Shown: positions 36,798-46,685, counted from the stretch's first letter. The stretch is DNA of 64,000 nucleotides from Sphingobacterium chuzhouense (GCF_014692525.1 NZ_JACNYL010000003.1:682001-746000), one strand, 5' to 3'. The notes: generated by a model from the sequence alone, not told the origin. Made by a program: numbers and translations.

Positions 36798-37325
36798 TTA
36801 GCGCAGATGTGCGCGCAACATCCATGCGGTCTTTTCGTGCGCTTCCATAATGCCAACTAAGAAATCTTCTGTTCCAGCATCATTATGCTTTTCAGCAACT
36901 GTATCTATCTGCTCACGAATGGCTACGATAATGGCTTCGTAATCCGATAACAGTTCTTTTATAAGGCCTTGACTATCATTTTTCTTATAGCGTCTCTCTG
37001 TCAATTGGGTCAATTCCAGAAATTCCTTCATGGTACCCACTGCATAATGACCGATCGAACGAACACGTTCTGCAATTTCATCAATGGTTTCCGCCAATTC
37101 ACCATATAAACCTTCAAAAAACAAATGTTGCGAATGAAAATCAGGTCCTTCCACATTCCAATGGGCATTCCGGATTTTAACATACAACACATGTTCATCA
37201 GCCAATAGTTTATTCAGAATAACAGCGACAGCATGTGAGTCTTTTTCTTTAATACCAATGCCTGACGAGCCTGCTAAAGCTTTTTCAAGCACAGTTGTGT
37301 CTGTTTCTTCCATATCCGTTTTCAT
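36798..37325 (-). CDS. dps: Dps-family DNA-protecting ferritin-like protein
   Basis: 175 residues from the ATG at 37325; the longer in-frame reading adds residues not seen in the family. Dps signature: NKLLADEHVLYVKIRNAHWNVEG, then FHSQHLFFEGLYGELAETIDEIAERVRSIG, which holds the intersubunit ferroxidase His, Asp and Glu ligands. The tail has AHEKTAWMLRAHLR. Dps forms a dodecamer that stores iron and protects DNA against peroxide and starvation. It has its own terminator and is divergent from the pseudouridine synthase gene. Confidence 0.92.
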   Translation of the reverse strand: MKTDMEETDTTVLEKALAGSSGIGIKEKDSHAVAVILNKLLADEHVLYVKIRNAHWNVEGPDFHSQHLFFEGLYGELAETIDEIAERVRSIGHYAVGTMKEFLELTQLTERRYKKNDSQGLIKELLSDYEAIIVAIREQIDTVAEKHNDAGTEDFLVGIMEAHEKTAWMLRAHLR

Positions 37326-37470
37326 GTTATAAAAATTTAAAGTAAAAATTAAAAAATCTATTCGTGCAAGAGAAGCGACCACGTGGGTAACTATCCTCTT
37401 TCAGATTAACACAATTTACGAGTTTTTGTTGGTTTTTTCCTATTTTTGTGACTCAAAGTTTTTCATCCGC

Positions 37471-39156
37471 ATGTTTGCCAGCAATCCTACCTTTTTTCAT
37501 CATTTTCGATCGGACATTACCGCATTACCAAAGCCCCAAGTGTTCACTTTTCCTTTTTCCTATGAACCTGATGAACTCAGTAAAATAGCTGCTGAAGAAT
37601 TGCAGGTCTATCTCGAAAAGCAACAAGATTTTACGCACAACTTTGGTTTACAGAAAATGGAAGGTTCTGGCATTGGTAAGATGTTCGGTGTGCTAGTAGT
37701 GGAAAATGAAGATGGTCAAATGGGCTATCTGGCTGCCTGTTCGGGAAAACTTGCCGGTACAAATCAACACAGCTATTTTGTACCGCCTATTTTTGATATG
37801 CTGACAAAAGAGAGTTTCTTCTTGCAGGAAGAAAAACAAATTAACGCATTAAATCGGAAAATTGAAACCTTGGAAGGTTCTCCCGATTTCCCAAGGCTCC
37901 TCCAGCAGCTTAAAGAAACTCAGCAACAGGCTGACGAAGAGTTAAAAACTTATCGTCTCCATATGAAAATGGAAAAAACAAAGCGAAAAAAAATAAGAAT
38001 AGAAAGCAAGAATATACTGTCAGCAGCCGACTATCAGTTATTGGAAACCGATCTCATCAAACAAAGCTATCGTGACCAACATGAATATGCGGTTCTTAAA
38101 AGCAAATGGAAAGGACAACTAGAATCTATCGAAATATTAATTCAGGATAGGCAACAGGAAATAGAAAATTTAAAATACAACCGTAAATTAAAATCTGCTG
38201 CACTGCAACAACGATTATTTGAGCAATATCAATTTTTGAATGCCAGAGAGGAAACGAAAAATGTGTTAGCCATTTTTGCAGAGAGCAAGCAACCTATTCC
38301 TCCAGCAGGCGCTGGAGAGTGCGCCGCTCCAAAATTACTCCAGTATGCATACCAGCATCAACTAAAACCTGTCTGTATGGCAGAATTTTGGTGGGGAGTT
38401 TCACCATCTTCGGAAGTTCGGAAACACAAAAACTTCTATCCTGCCTGTAAAAGTAAATGTGAGCCCATATTGTCACACATGTTAAAAGGTTTACAAGTAG
38501 CACCCGATCCGATGCGCATAAATCCGGCACTGGGACGTACATTTGACACTATTCACGAAGACCATGATATTATCGTCATTAATAAACCTTCGGAGTTTCT
38601 TTCTGTTCCGGGTATCCATGTTACCGATTCAGTCTATACCAGAATATTAGAACAATATCCCGAGATTTCGGGACCTGTTGTTATTCACCGGCTAGACATG
38701 TCTACTTCCGGTATTCTGGTATTAGCCAAACATAAAAACGCACATCAATTTATTCAACAACAATTTATACAACATACGATCATAAAACGGTATACTGCTA
38801 TACTGGATGGAATATTAACACAAAAAACCGGTTTTATCGACTTGCCTCTTCGAGTCGATTTAGAAGATCGCCCACGGCAAGTAGTGTGTTATGAACACGG
38901 TAAGCCTGCGAAAACTAAGTTTGAGGTACTTGCATATGAAAATGGGCATACACGTATCCATTTTTTTCCATTGACGGGGCGTACCCACCAACTTCGTGTA
39001 CATGCCGCCCATCACCAAGGGCTCCATATGCCCATACTGGGTGATGATCTATACGGCCGACGGGCAGATAGACTGCATCTCCATGCTGGTTATATTCAAT
39101 TCGTTCATCCTGGAACCGGAAAACTAACAACCTTTACTGCAGAAGATCCTTTCTAA
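37471..39156 (+). CDS. RluA-family pseudouridine synthase with long N-terminal extension
   Basis: 561 residues from the ATG at 37471 (an in-frame TTG at 37426 is less likely). The last 210 or so residues are a RluA-type pseudouridine synthase: PSEFLSVPGIH, catalytic aspartate in VVIHRLDMSTSGIL, HKNAHQFIQQQF, and FPLTGRTHQLRVHAAH. The first 340 residues are extra: a globular start (FHHFRSDITALPKPQVFTFPF), a coiled-coil-like charged section (about 130-250) and a cysteine-containing part (GAGECAAPKLLQYA, then CKSKCEPIL). Similar long RluA proteins exist in Bacteroidota and gamma-proteobacteria. It would isomerise uridine in rRNA or tRNA; the target is unknown. Confidence 0.87.
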   Translation: MFASNPTFFHHFRSDITALPKPQVFTFPFSYEPDELSKIAAEELQVYLEKQQDFTHNFGLQKMEGSGIGKMFGVLVVENEDGQMGYLAACSGKLAGTNQHSYFVPPIFDMLTKESFFLQEEKQINALNRKIETLEGSPDFPRLLQQLKETQQQADEELKTYRLHMKMEKTKRKKIRIESKNILSAADYQLLETDLIKQSYRDQHEYAVLKSKWKGQLESIEILIQDRQQEIENLKYNRKLKSAALQQRLFEQYQFLNAREETKNVLAIFAESKQPIPPAGAGECAAPKLLQYAYQHQLKPVCMAEFWWGVSPSSEVRKHKNFYPACKSKCEPILSHMLKGLQVAPDPMRINPALGRTFDTIHEDHDIIVINKPSEFLSVPGIHVTDSVYTRILEQYPEISGPVVIHRLDMSTSGILVLAKHKNAHQFIQQQFIQHTIIKRYTAILDGILTQKTGFIDLPLRVDLEDRPRQVVCYEHGKPAKTKFEVLAYENGHTRIHFFPLTGRTHQLRVHAAHHQGLHMPILGDDLYGRRADRLHLHAGYIQFVHPGTGKLTTFTAEDPF

Positions 39157-39321
39157 TAAAAACTGACTATTTCCCTAGTTTATCAAGAAAAAGTCACATT
39201 CTCCTGACGTTACACTTCATTCTTCAAAATCATTTAAAGTATTATTACTTTTGTTCGATTTCCTCAAAAAACTGACTTACTTAGTTCAAAAGTCAAACAG
39301 AGGGTTATAAAGAGATATACG

Positions 39322-41925
39322 ATGTCAAGTTATCACGCAACTTCAATTAGTAACAGGCTATTAGCATATAGGTTAAAGCTAGGGATGCTAATGGCATTCA
39401 TTTTTGTTTCCGTTTTATCGTTCGGACAAACCCTTCATTTAAAAGGGAAAGTAATGGATGTAACCAATAAAGAACCTATTGGGTATGCCACTGTCGCCGC
39501 TGTCGGATCCACTACTGCAGCGTCGACCGACGATACAGGGAATTTCATATTAAAAGTCGAACCGAATTTTTCCAAAATCCGTATTTCCTTCGTAGGCTAT
39601 GAATCCCAAGATGTAAGCATCAGCAGTGAAACCTATCAAGAATTAACGGTTTACTTGGTTCCGGAGGAACATACAATTGAAACTGTAAATATTACAGCGC
39701 CGAGACGAGCCAAATATTCTAACAAAAACAATCCAGCTGTCGAACTGATCCGAAAAGTTATTGCACATAAAGATGAAAATCGAATAGCATCTTACGAATA
39801 TGCCGAATATCGCCAATATGAGAAAGTTTCTTTGGGTTTGAGCAATCTATCCGAAAAATTCAAAAACAGAAAAGTATTTAAAAATTACCAATTTCTATTT
39901 GAAAAAGAAGACGTGGAAACGGGAAGCAGCACAAGAGGCTATACGCTTCCTGCCTTTATAGAAGAAAGATTGTCGCAGGTATATACACGTAAAAGACCAA
40001 ATACGACGAAGCAACTTATTTTAGCAGAACAGCGCGCGCAATTCGACCCCAAATTTGTAGACAATGACGGTCTAAGTGCATATTTTAATAAACTCTATCA
40101 AGATATTGATATCTATGAAAGCAATATCGAATTGGTAACAAATCAATTTTTAAGTCCGATTGCCGGATCGTCTCCTACATTTTATAGATTCTATATCACC
40201 GATACTGTTAAAACGGAAACCCCTTATTTGGTCGAATTAAGCTTCTTTCCGCGGAATAAAGCTGATCTTCTTTTCCAAGGTAAATTATATATCACCTTAG
40301 ACGGGAAATATGCTGTCAAACGTGCTGATCTCAGTGTGGCCGATGACATCAATCTTAACTTTGTCCGTGACCTGGATGTCAAACTCGACTTCGAGCAGGA
40401 TGATAACAACCGTTATTATCTAAAGACAAGCTCTTTAGGATTGGATTTCTCGTTAACAGATAAAGGCACAGGTATTAAAGGTAACCGCACCGTAACTTTC
40501 GATGACTTCCGGACCGGTATTGCCCAACCCGACAGTCTTTATGCAGGTCCATCGGTCGTAAAAGTTGTTCCAGAAAATGACACGACATTAGATGAAACCT
40601 ATTGGTCGACCCATCGTCCGATTGCGTTGAAACCTAATGAACAAAACATATATCGTAATATTGACACCTTACAACTCATTCCGTCCTTTCAGCGTTTCAT
40701 GGACATAAGTGCTTTGGTCCTCTCTGGCTATAAACAAGCGGGTCCGGTGGAGATTGGCCCTGTCAATACTTTTTACAGCTTTAATCCGGTAGAAGGCTTT
40801 AGGTTGCGTATAGGTGGACGCACTACCGATAGACTAAGTAAACGATTTTATGCCGAAGCTTACACTGCTTATGGATTTAAAGACGAAAAATGGAAATATT
40901 TCTTTAGCGGAACATATGCACTCAATAACAAATCAGTCTATACATTTCCGCAGCATTATCTACGGGCGTCTATTATGCGAGACACGAAAATCCCCGGACA
41001 AAATCTGGAATTTGTCCAAGAAGACAATTTTTTGTTATCGTTTAAACGGGGTGAGAACGAGCGTTATCTTTATAACGATATCTACCGTCTGGAATACAAA
41101 CGCGAATTTGAAAACAATTTCTCTTACCTCATCGGTGTATCCAAATGGCGACAACAGCCAGCCGGCATATTGATGTATCAAATGTTGGACGAACAGGGAA
41201 ATAATAGACGGTTTAATGAACTCAACACAACGGAACTTTCAGTCAGTTTACGCTATGCACCTCATGAAGAATTTTATCAAGGCAAATTGTACCGCACACC
41301 TATATATAATAAATACCCCATCTTTTATCTTAACTATGTCGCCGGCCTTAAAGATGTTTTAGGAGGAGAATACAACTATCATAATTTCACTTTAGGGGCG
41401 GATAAACGCTTTTATTTTTCACAACTCGGCTATGCTGATGTCAATTTAGAAGGGAATTATATTCTTGGAGATCATATCCCATTTCCGTTTTTGAATATCC
41501 ATCGGGCAAATCAAACGTATGCTTATCAACTACGGTCTTATAATCTTATGAATTTCCTGGAATTTGTAAGTGACCGTTCTGTCTCGGCAAATGTACAATA
41601 TTATATGAACGGGTTCCTATTGAATAAGATACCCTTGATAAAAAAATTAAAATGGCGTGAAGTGTTCAGTATCAAGGCGATTTATGGTGATTTACGTAAT
41701 GAAAATAACCCTGCTTATACGGACAACGTATTTCAATTCCAGAAGAATGAAGACGATGAACCGATTACATATGGATTTGGGAATAGACCTTATGTAGAAG
41801 CTAGTGTAGGCTTGACGAATATCTTTAAATTCATCCGGGTAGATTACGTTAAACGGCTGAATTACCTCGATCAACCCGATGTACCGAAACACGGTATTCG
41901 GGTGAGAGTAAAATTTGATTTTTAA
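39322..41925 (+). CDS. DUF5686 outer-membrane protein with carboxypeptidase-like regulatory domain
   Basis: 867 residues. A signal peptide (about 20-38, ending SFGQ) precedes a CarboxypepD_reg-like beta-sandwich (LKGKVMDVTNKEPIGYATVAA, ISFVGYESQDV), then a DUF5686 region and a C-terminal beta-barrel ending KHGIRVRVKFDF with a terminal Phe. This is a typical Bacteroidota outer-membrane protein, related in layout to TonB-dependent receptors but without a plug. Its role is unknown. TACTTTTG at 39246-39253 matches the -7 consensus about 70 nt upstream. It is followed 52 bp later by a Crp-family gene. Confidence 0.85.
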   Translation: MSSYHATSISNRLLAYRLKLGMLMAFIFVSVLSFGQTLHLKGKVMDVTNKEPIGYATVAAVGSTTAASTDDTGNFILKVEPNFSKIRISFVGYESQDVSISSETYQELTVYLVPEEHTIETVNITAPRRAKYSNKNNPAVELIRKVIAHKDENRIASYEYAEYRQYEKVSLGLSNLSEKFKNRKVFKNYQFLFEKEDVETGSSTRGYTLPAFIEERLSQVYTRKRPNTTKQLILAEQRAQFDPKFVDNDGLSAYFNKLYQDIDIYESNIELVTNQFLSPIAGSSPTFYRFYITDTVKTETPYLVELSFFPRNKADLLFQGKLYITLDGKYAVKRADLSVADDINLNFVRDLDVKLDFEQDDNNRYYLKTSSLGLDFSLTDKGTGIKGNRTVTFDDFRTGIAQPDSLYAGPSVVKVVPENDTTLDETYWSTHRPIALKPNEQNIYRNIDTLQLIPSFQRFMDISALVLSGYKQAGPVEIGPVNTFYSFNPVEGFRLRIGGRTTDRLSKRFYAEAYTAYGFKDEKWKYFFSGTYALNNKSVYTFPQHYLRASIMRDTKIPGQNLEFVQEDNFLLSFKRGENERYLYNDIYRLEYKREFENNFSYLIGVSKWRQQPAGILMYQMLDEQGNNRRFNELNTTELSVSLRYAPHEEFYQGKLYRTPIYNKYPIFYLNYVAGLKDVLGGEYNYHNFTLGADKRFYFSQLGYADVNLEGNYILGDHIPFPFLNIHRANQTYAYQLRSYNLMNFLEFVSDRSVSANVQYYMNGFLLNKIPLIKKLKWREVFSIKAIYGDLRNENNPAYTDNVFQFQKNEDDEPITYGFGNRPYVEASVGLTNIFKFIRVDYVKRLNYLDQPDVPKHGIRVRVKFDF

Positions 41926-41977
41926 ATGGTATACGTTTTGTTTTAAAAAAATTCTATTTTTAAAATAAAAACCTGCT

Positions 41978-42556
41978 ATGTACCCAGATAAACTTCGCCT
42001 AGTTTACCAATACCCGTCCATGTCCTATGCTGATATTGAACGAATTATCGAACAGCACGAAAAAGTCTCTTTCAAGAAAGGTGACCTGTTATTGAATGAA
42101 GGGCAAATTAGTGATTGCTACTACATACTAGAGGAAGGTATTGCCCGCTCTTTCGTCCATGATTACGAAGGTAATGATATCAGCACTAATTTCTTTTGCC
42201 CCGACGAAGTTGTTATCGAAGTCGCTTCTATATTCCATCATATCCCCACGCAAGAGAATATTGTATGCATAACGGATTGTATATTGTGGAAAATAAAACT
42301 CGAACAATTCCAAGGGCTGTTCGAAACCATTCCGGCACTGGCAGAATGGGGACGTGCCTGGATGGCTTATCAATTACTTATCACTAAAAAAAGGGCAATA
42401 GACATCATCAGCTTGTCGGCAATAGACCGTTATAAACAACTATTGACAGAGAAACCGCTTATCTTTCAGCAAGCACCATTAAAACATATCGCTACGTTTT
42501 TAGGTATTACCGATACCTCGCTCAGTCGCATCCGAAAAGAACTGGTGGGAAAATAA
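41978..42556 (+). CDS. Crp/Fnr-family transcriptional regulator
   Basis: 192 residues: an N-terminal cyclic-nucleotide-binding-like barrel (EKVSFKKGDLLLNEGQISDCYYILEEGIAR) and a C-terminal HTH (HIATFLGITDTSLSRIRKEL). No cysteine cluster for an iron-sulfur centre is evident, and the phosphate-binding residues of a true cAMP pocket are not obvious. This is the common short Crp-like group of Bacteroidota, whose effectors are mostly unknown. It follows the DUF5686 gene and precedes a VOC-protein gene. Confidence 0.87.
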   Translation: MYPDKLRLVYQYPSMSYADIERIIEQHEKVSFKKGDLLLNEGQISDCYYILEEGIARSFVHDYEGNDISTNFFCPDEVVIEVASIFHHIPTQENIVCITDCILWKIKLEQFQGLFETIPALAEWGRAWMAYQLLITKKRAIDIISLSAIDRYKQLLTEKPLIFQQAPLKHIATFLGITDTSLSRIRKELVGK

Positions 42557-42643
42557 TGCCTTTTGAAAACTTGCCCTACGACAAGTTAGTTCAACGTCCA
42601 TTACTTTATTTTTGAGTAGTTGAAGAAACCAATACCATTTGTT

Positions 42644-43009
42644 ATGGAAATTAGATTTAAAGGCGGTGTGAATATTTCGATGAAGATTCCACCAGAAAAA
42701 TACGATGAAACAGTGGCATTTTATAGGGACATTCTCTTATTTGATGTGGAGGAAGTACCTATAACGCACTCTGCTGTATTGGCAACGCACCGATTGGAGT
42801 TTGGACAAAACATTTTGTGGTTGGACTGTGTTGAGGGAATAACAGATTCAAAAATAAGTTTAGAGATATGTACGGAGGATATAGAAAGTGCCACAAATTA
42901 TTTGCGTATAAATGATGTTACTATATGTGATGAAGTAGAGAAAATGGATCCATCCATGCATTGGATACAGGATCCTACAGGTAATATATTGCTGGTAAAA
43001 AACAAATAA
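42644..43009 (+). CDS. VOC/glyoxalase-fold protein
   Basis: 121 residues from the ATG at 42644 (an earlier in-frame reading would start with TTG). It has the beta-alpha-beta-beta-beta repeats of the vicinal-oxygen-chelate fold: MKIPPEKYDETVAFYRDILLF and MHWIQDPTGNILLVKNK. Such proteins bind a metal and act as lyases, dioxygenases or resistance proteins; the specific role is unknown. A -7-like TATTTTTG (42607-42614) precedes it. It sits 8 bp before an SRPBCC gene and likely shares its mRNA. Confidence 0.82.
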   Translation: MEIRFKGGVNISMKIPPEKYDETVAFYRDILLFDVEEVPITHSAVLATHRLEFGQNILWLDCVEGITDSKISLEICTEDIESATNYLRINDVTICDEVEKMDPSMHWIQDPTGNILLVKNK

Positions 43010-43017
43010 ATTAAGAT

Positions 43018-43449
43018 ATGGAACGTATTACAATCGCGACTATCATTAACAACCGTGTAGAAACAATTTGGAATGCCTATAACTCTGCAGAGGATATTAT
43101 GCAATGGAACCAAGCATCGGAAGATTGGCATTGCACTAGTTCGACAAATGATCTACGTGTAGGAGGCAAATTTAAAAACAGGATGGAAGCTAAGGACGGA
43201 AGTTTTGGATTCGACTTTGAAGGCATCTATACCGCCATTGAACCATTTAAACGTATTACTTATGTTATGTCGGACGGCCGTCAAGTCGATGTCGCCTTCC
43301 GCAGCAAGGGCGATACTACCGAGGTGACTACCTCATTCGATCCGGAGCAGGAAAATCCAATCGATATGCAACGAGAGGGCTGGCAATCGATTCTCGATAA
43401 CTTCAAGAACTATGTAGAAAGAGTTTATGGCAGCAATAACGAACGTTGA
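43018..43449 (+). CDS. SRPBCC (AHSA1-like) protein
   Basis: 143 residues of the START/Bet-v1-like AHSA1 group: ITIATIINNRVETIWNAYN at the start, MQWNQASEDWHC, RVGGKFKNRMEAKDGSFGFDFEGIY in the middle and REGWQSILDNFKNYVE in the terminal helix. These proteins form a hydrophobic cavity for small lipophilic ligands. The gene lies between a VOC and a DUF1801 gene and overlaps the latter by 23 bp, forming a small operon of the type often found together in Bacteroidota. Function unknown. Confidence 0.87.
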   Translation: MERITIATIINNRVETIWNAYNSAEDIMQWNQASEDWHCTSSTNDLRVGGKFKNRMEAKDGSFGFDFEGIYTAIEPFKRITYVMSDGRQVDVAFRSKGDTTEVTTSFDPEQENPIDMQREGWQSILDNFKNYVERVYGSNNER

Positions 43450-44353
43450 GCAATACATTGCCCAATTTGACGACAAAAAACAGGCATTATTACAGGAAGT
43501 ACGAGCGACGATTGTCCGCGCAGTCCCGGAAGCTACCGAAACAATCAGTTATCAGATGCCTACCTTCCGCTATAAGGGTAACCTGATTCATTTCGCCCTG
43601 TACAAGCACCATCTCGGCATTTACCCAGGTCCCGAAGCTATCGATCACTTTAAGGAAGAGTTAACCTCTTATAAAACCTCCAAAGGGACTATCCAAATCC
43701 CATTGGATCAAAAAATACCACATGTGCTTATCGAGAAACTCGTCCGATACAATATGGAACAGTTACAGCACAAGTCGACACCGGATTGGAAACGCTACCA
43801 TTCTCAATGGGAAGACGCTATAGAAAAAACCCAACAAATCTTACACGAGCTGCCTCTTGACCGAGAATTTAAATGGGGTAGCGACGTGTATACCTACCAA
43901 GGTAAAAACGTTGCGTCGTATGGAGGATTTAAAAACCATTTCGCGATATGGTTTTACAACGGTGTATTTCTGGAAGATAAAGATAACGTGCTCATCACAG
44001 CGTCGGAAGGTAAAACAAAGTCTTTGAGACAATGGCGATTTCAATCAGCAGATGAAATCGATCCTGTTAAAATAAAAAATTATCTCCAAGAAGCCATCCA
44101 AACCGTAATCGACGGAAAAGAAATAAAACCAGAAAAGCACGTACCGCATCAACCATCCGGTTTGCTGAAAAAAACCTTAACAAAGAACGCCTCCCTTCAA
44201 CGCGCTTTCGATAAACTGTCTCCCGGCAAACAAAAAGAATACATCGAATATATAAACAGTGCCAAACAGGAAAAAACCAAGAACGCACGTATCGAAAAAA
44301 TAATACCGCTCATTAAGGAAGCGAAAGGCCTGCATGATAAGTATAAACGGTAG
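43427..44353 (+). CDS. DUF1801-DUF1801-YdeI/OmdA fusion protein
   Basis: 308 residues that read as three fused domains. Residues about 5-110 are a DUF1801 domain (VPEATETISYQMPTFRYKGNLIHFALYKHHLGIYPG). About 125-225 are a second, more divergent DUF1801-like copy (EFKWGSDVYTYQGKNVASYGGFKNHFAIWF). About 240-305 match the YdeI/OmpD-associated tail (KNASLQRAFDKLSPGKQKEYIEYINSAKQEKTKNARIEKI). DUF1801 has an iron-sulfur-assembly-like (frataxin-like) fold; its biological role is unclear. The start lies inside the SRPBCC gene, so it is cotranslated. Confidence 0.83.
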   Translation: MAAITNVEQYIAQFDDKKQALLQEVRATIVRAVPEATETISYQMPTFRYKGNLIHFALYKHHLGIYPGPEAIDHFKEELTSYKTSKGTIQIPLDQKIPHVLIEKLVRYNMEQLQHKSTPDWKRYHSQWEDAIEKTQQILHELPLDREFKWGSDVYTYQGKNVASYGGFKNHFAIWFYNGVFLEDKDNVLITASEGKTKSLRQWRFQSADEIDPVKIKNYLQEAIQTVIDGKEIKPEKHVPHQPSGLLKKTLTKNASLQRAFDKLSPGKQKEYIEYINSAKQEKTKNARIEKIIPLIKEAKGLHDKYKR

Positions 44354-44367
44354 GAATTAAAAAAGTA

Positions 44368-44393
44368 AGGGCCGAACTGTGACATTCGGCCCT
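44368..44393. terminator. Hairpin after the DUF1801 fusion gene
   Basis: AGGGCCGAA and TTCGGCCCT form a perfect 9-bp stem with an 8-nt loop, 15 bp after the stop. The T-run lies on the minus-strand side, so it may act in both directions. Confidence 0.6.
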
Positions 44394-44639
44394 ACATCTA
44401 CCTATGAAAAACATGCCCTTTGGGAGGGCTAATACAAAAGTAGACTTTAAATCAAGAACCACATAGTATTTTAAGTAGTTTATTGGCAAATGTCGAAGTA
44501 TGGCTACACAATAGTAGGTTAATACCAAATTTTCTGCTCCGCATAATGTATTTATTTTTATGAACACATCAAATCTTATTCACATTTCATCCATTTTTCA
44601 CAAAATTTTATTTAATTCGTAGACTTCAAAGGATATACA

Positions 44640-45293
44640 ATGAGCTTATATAAGTTAGAAGAATATATTGAAACCGGAAACCACCATGACTTGGAGATAT
44701 TGTTGCGTGCACAACCGGAATTATTGAGAGAACAGACAAGCCATGATATATCTCCCCTTTTGCTCGCCTGTTATTATCATAAAGACCAAGTAATCAAAAC
44801 GATATTAAATTACTTAACTGCCATCACGATCCATGAATCCTGTGCCATCGGTTTGGTAGAGCAAATAGAGGTCATGCTCAAACAGAAACCCGAAGTCATT
44901 GACGAGGTTTCTACACACGGCTTTACGCCATTAGGCATAGGGACACATTTCGGACAAGAAAAGGTTGTACAAACACTTTTAGCGAAAGGCGCTGATCCCA
45001 ATATAAGTTCGCAAAATGGATACTATGTATATCCGTTGCATACCGCGCTTACTGGAGGATATGACCAGATCAGTAAAATGTTAATTGAAGCCGGCGCAAA
45101 CGTAAACGTGGTACAACATGCCCGTATCACACCGCTGCACATCGCCGCACAACAGGGAAATATTGATATGATCATCATCCTATTGGAGAACGGAGCAGAT
45201 GTTTCCGTAAAAACAGAAATGGGCATGACAGCTTCTGACCTTGCCCTCGAAAAAGGACATAAGGAACTAGCGGAGATATTGCGGGTAGCTTAA
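44640..45293 (+). CDS. Ankyrin-repeat protein
   Basis: 217 residues made almost wholly of ankyrin repeats, with recognisable units HGFTPLGIGTHFGQEKVVQTLLAKGADPN, YPLHTALTGGYDQISKMLIEAGANVN, ITPLHIAAQQGNIDMIIILLENGADVS and MTASDLALEKGHKELAEIL. No signal peptide, so it is probably a cytoplasmic protein-interaction module. Its end overlaps the convergent DUF2851 gene by 4 bp. Its partner is unknown. Confidence 0.88.
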   Translation: MSLYKLEEYIETGNHHDLEILLRAQPELLREQTSHDISPLLLACYYHKDQVIKTILNYLTAITIHESCAIGLVEQIEVMLKQKPEVIDEVSTHGFTPLGIGTHFGQEKVVQTLLAKGADPNISSQNGYYVYPLHTALTGGYDQISKMLIEAGANVNVVQHARITPLHIAAQQGNIDMIIILLENGADVSVKTEMGMTASDLALEKGHKELAEILRVA

Positions 45294-46567
45294 CCTTTAA
45301 ATAACGAGAGCCCTATACTGCATTGTAAGCATTTCTTTTGATCACAATAATCCTGTTTTAATTGTAACAGACCCTGTGAATCCGCTGCAGACACCGCCGA
45401 TAACGTTAATTCGTTAAATTTCTGTGTAATTTTATTTTGCTCGGCTTTCAATTGTTCCAACCACGCCAATGCTCTTGTTTGCAATTTGTCTATACTCATA
45501 CATTTGCCATAAGAAAATAGAATTGGTATAAAAGCATTGATAGTAATATGTTCTATAAACGATTCTGATAGCCCGGTAGGATGCGTCGGCGATATTTTTC
45601 CCAACACAAAATGAGTTTCCCAAAAAGAAGCCGGCAATGCGTTTGTCAATATATGGTTTAAGTCCGTCATATCGTTACAGTGGACAACCTCCTCGAAAAG
45701 ATAAGGGGCTTGACCATATAACGCCAGTAGTTGCGCTAAGCGAAATGTCGGAAAATTATAAGGTCGCATACGCATAAACTTCCATTCGAATACTTTCAGC
45801 TCTTTTAAGCCATGGATCGTTTTCAAATAATGATATTCATCAGCCAGTTCCTTCGGATAACCTTCTTTCTCTACGTCTGCTAGAAAACCGGCTTGACCAA
45901 ATATCATCGCTTCTATTTTAAAGGAGTCTTCCTTATACTTCCTTATAAGCGATAAATCAACTAATTTGCCCAGTTGTAAAAATGGCTGCGCATTGACTTT
46001 CATCCCAAAGCTTCGGCAAAGCTGCAAAAACAACACCTTTTCCCAGTCGCCTAATGTTTCGACCAAAAGTTCTTGTATCTGTGCGTAACGCTGTTCCAAC
46101 CGAACCGCAGCCATGCGTTGCATTGCTTGAATTTTATACATTGTATCTACCTGAGGGAGGTGTTTTTCACATGGAATCCAATGTAGGTTGTTCATAATTT
46201 CGCGATAGTGCTCGAGCATCCGGATATTGATAAGAGGAGCTAGTTCCAGACACGGGATGGGAGTACCATCTTCGCGAAATACGGGAACCGGATTTTGATA
46301 AACAACATGGAGCACCACATTATTGTAGGCTACATCGAGGTGGTGCCTATGAGTAAACCAGTCAGCCCCGTCCACATGAATTTCTACGTGCCCTCTCCAT
46401 TCTCGGCTATCAATCGAAATCTGGCTGAATAGAAAATCTGGACCAGCATCGCTGTTACATTGTCCAACTTGAAAAATCTTGATCTGTTCGTCATCTGTGC
46501 TATAAAGTTCTAATTGGTTAAAAAGCCTAAATTGCCAGACGAAGTGTAATAATTCTTCTGCAATCAT
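45290..46567 (-). CDS. DUF2851-family protein
   Basis: 425 residues, the usual length for DUF2851, a Bacteroidota-restricted family. Family-like segments are EELLHFVWQFRLF at the start, CNSDAGPDFLFSQISID, WRGHVEIHVDGADWFTHRH, and the late cysteine-bearing tail (YCDQKKCLQCSIGLSLF). The WRGHVEIH...H pattern with nearby acidic residues resembles a nuclease-like active site, but that is inference. The gene is divergent from the 126-residue hypothetical gene. Confidence 0.85.
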   Translation of the reverse strand: MIAEELLHFVWQFRLFNQLELYSTDDEQIKIFQVGQCNSDAGPDFLFSQISIDSREWRGHVEIHVDGADWFTHRHHLDVAYNNVVLHVVYQNPVPVFREDGTPIPCLELAPLINIRMLEHYREIMNNLHWIPCEKHLPQVDTMYKIQAMQRMAAVRLEQRYAQIQELLVETLGDWEKVLFLQLCRSFGMKVNAQPFLQLGKLVDLSLIRKYKEDSFKIEAMIFGQAGFLADVEKEGYPKELADEYHYLKTIHGLKELKVFEWKFMRMRPYNFPTFRLAQLLALYGQAPYLFEEVVHCNDMTDLNHILTNALPASFWETHFVLGKISPTHPTGLSESFIEHITINAFIPILFSYGKCMSIDKLQTRALAWLEQLKAEQNKITQKFNELTLSAVSAADSQGLLQLKQDYCDQKKCLQCSIGLSLFKG

Positions 46568-46628
46568 ACCCTAAAGGTACGAAATGATAATGTAATTCAC
46601 GCTTGAATCTCAAAAATACGATCATTAT

Positions 46629-46660
46629 TTTGGGTGTATTTTTCTTTTTTGTTACCTTTA
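46629..46660 (+). promoter_or_regulatory. Probable promoter of the 126-residue hypothetical gene
   Basis: TTTG (46629-46632), a 20-nt spacer, and TACCTTTA (46653-46660), one mismatch from TAnnTTTG. The ATG is 26 nt downstream. Confidence 0.5.
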
Positions 46661-46685
46661 AGGTAGATTATAAACTTCAATAGCT

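Noticed and set aside
36275..37325. A dps-doxX operon
   Set aside because: A strong terminator (36733-36776) with a T-run separates them on the transcribed strand.
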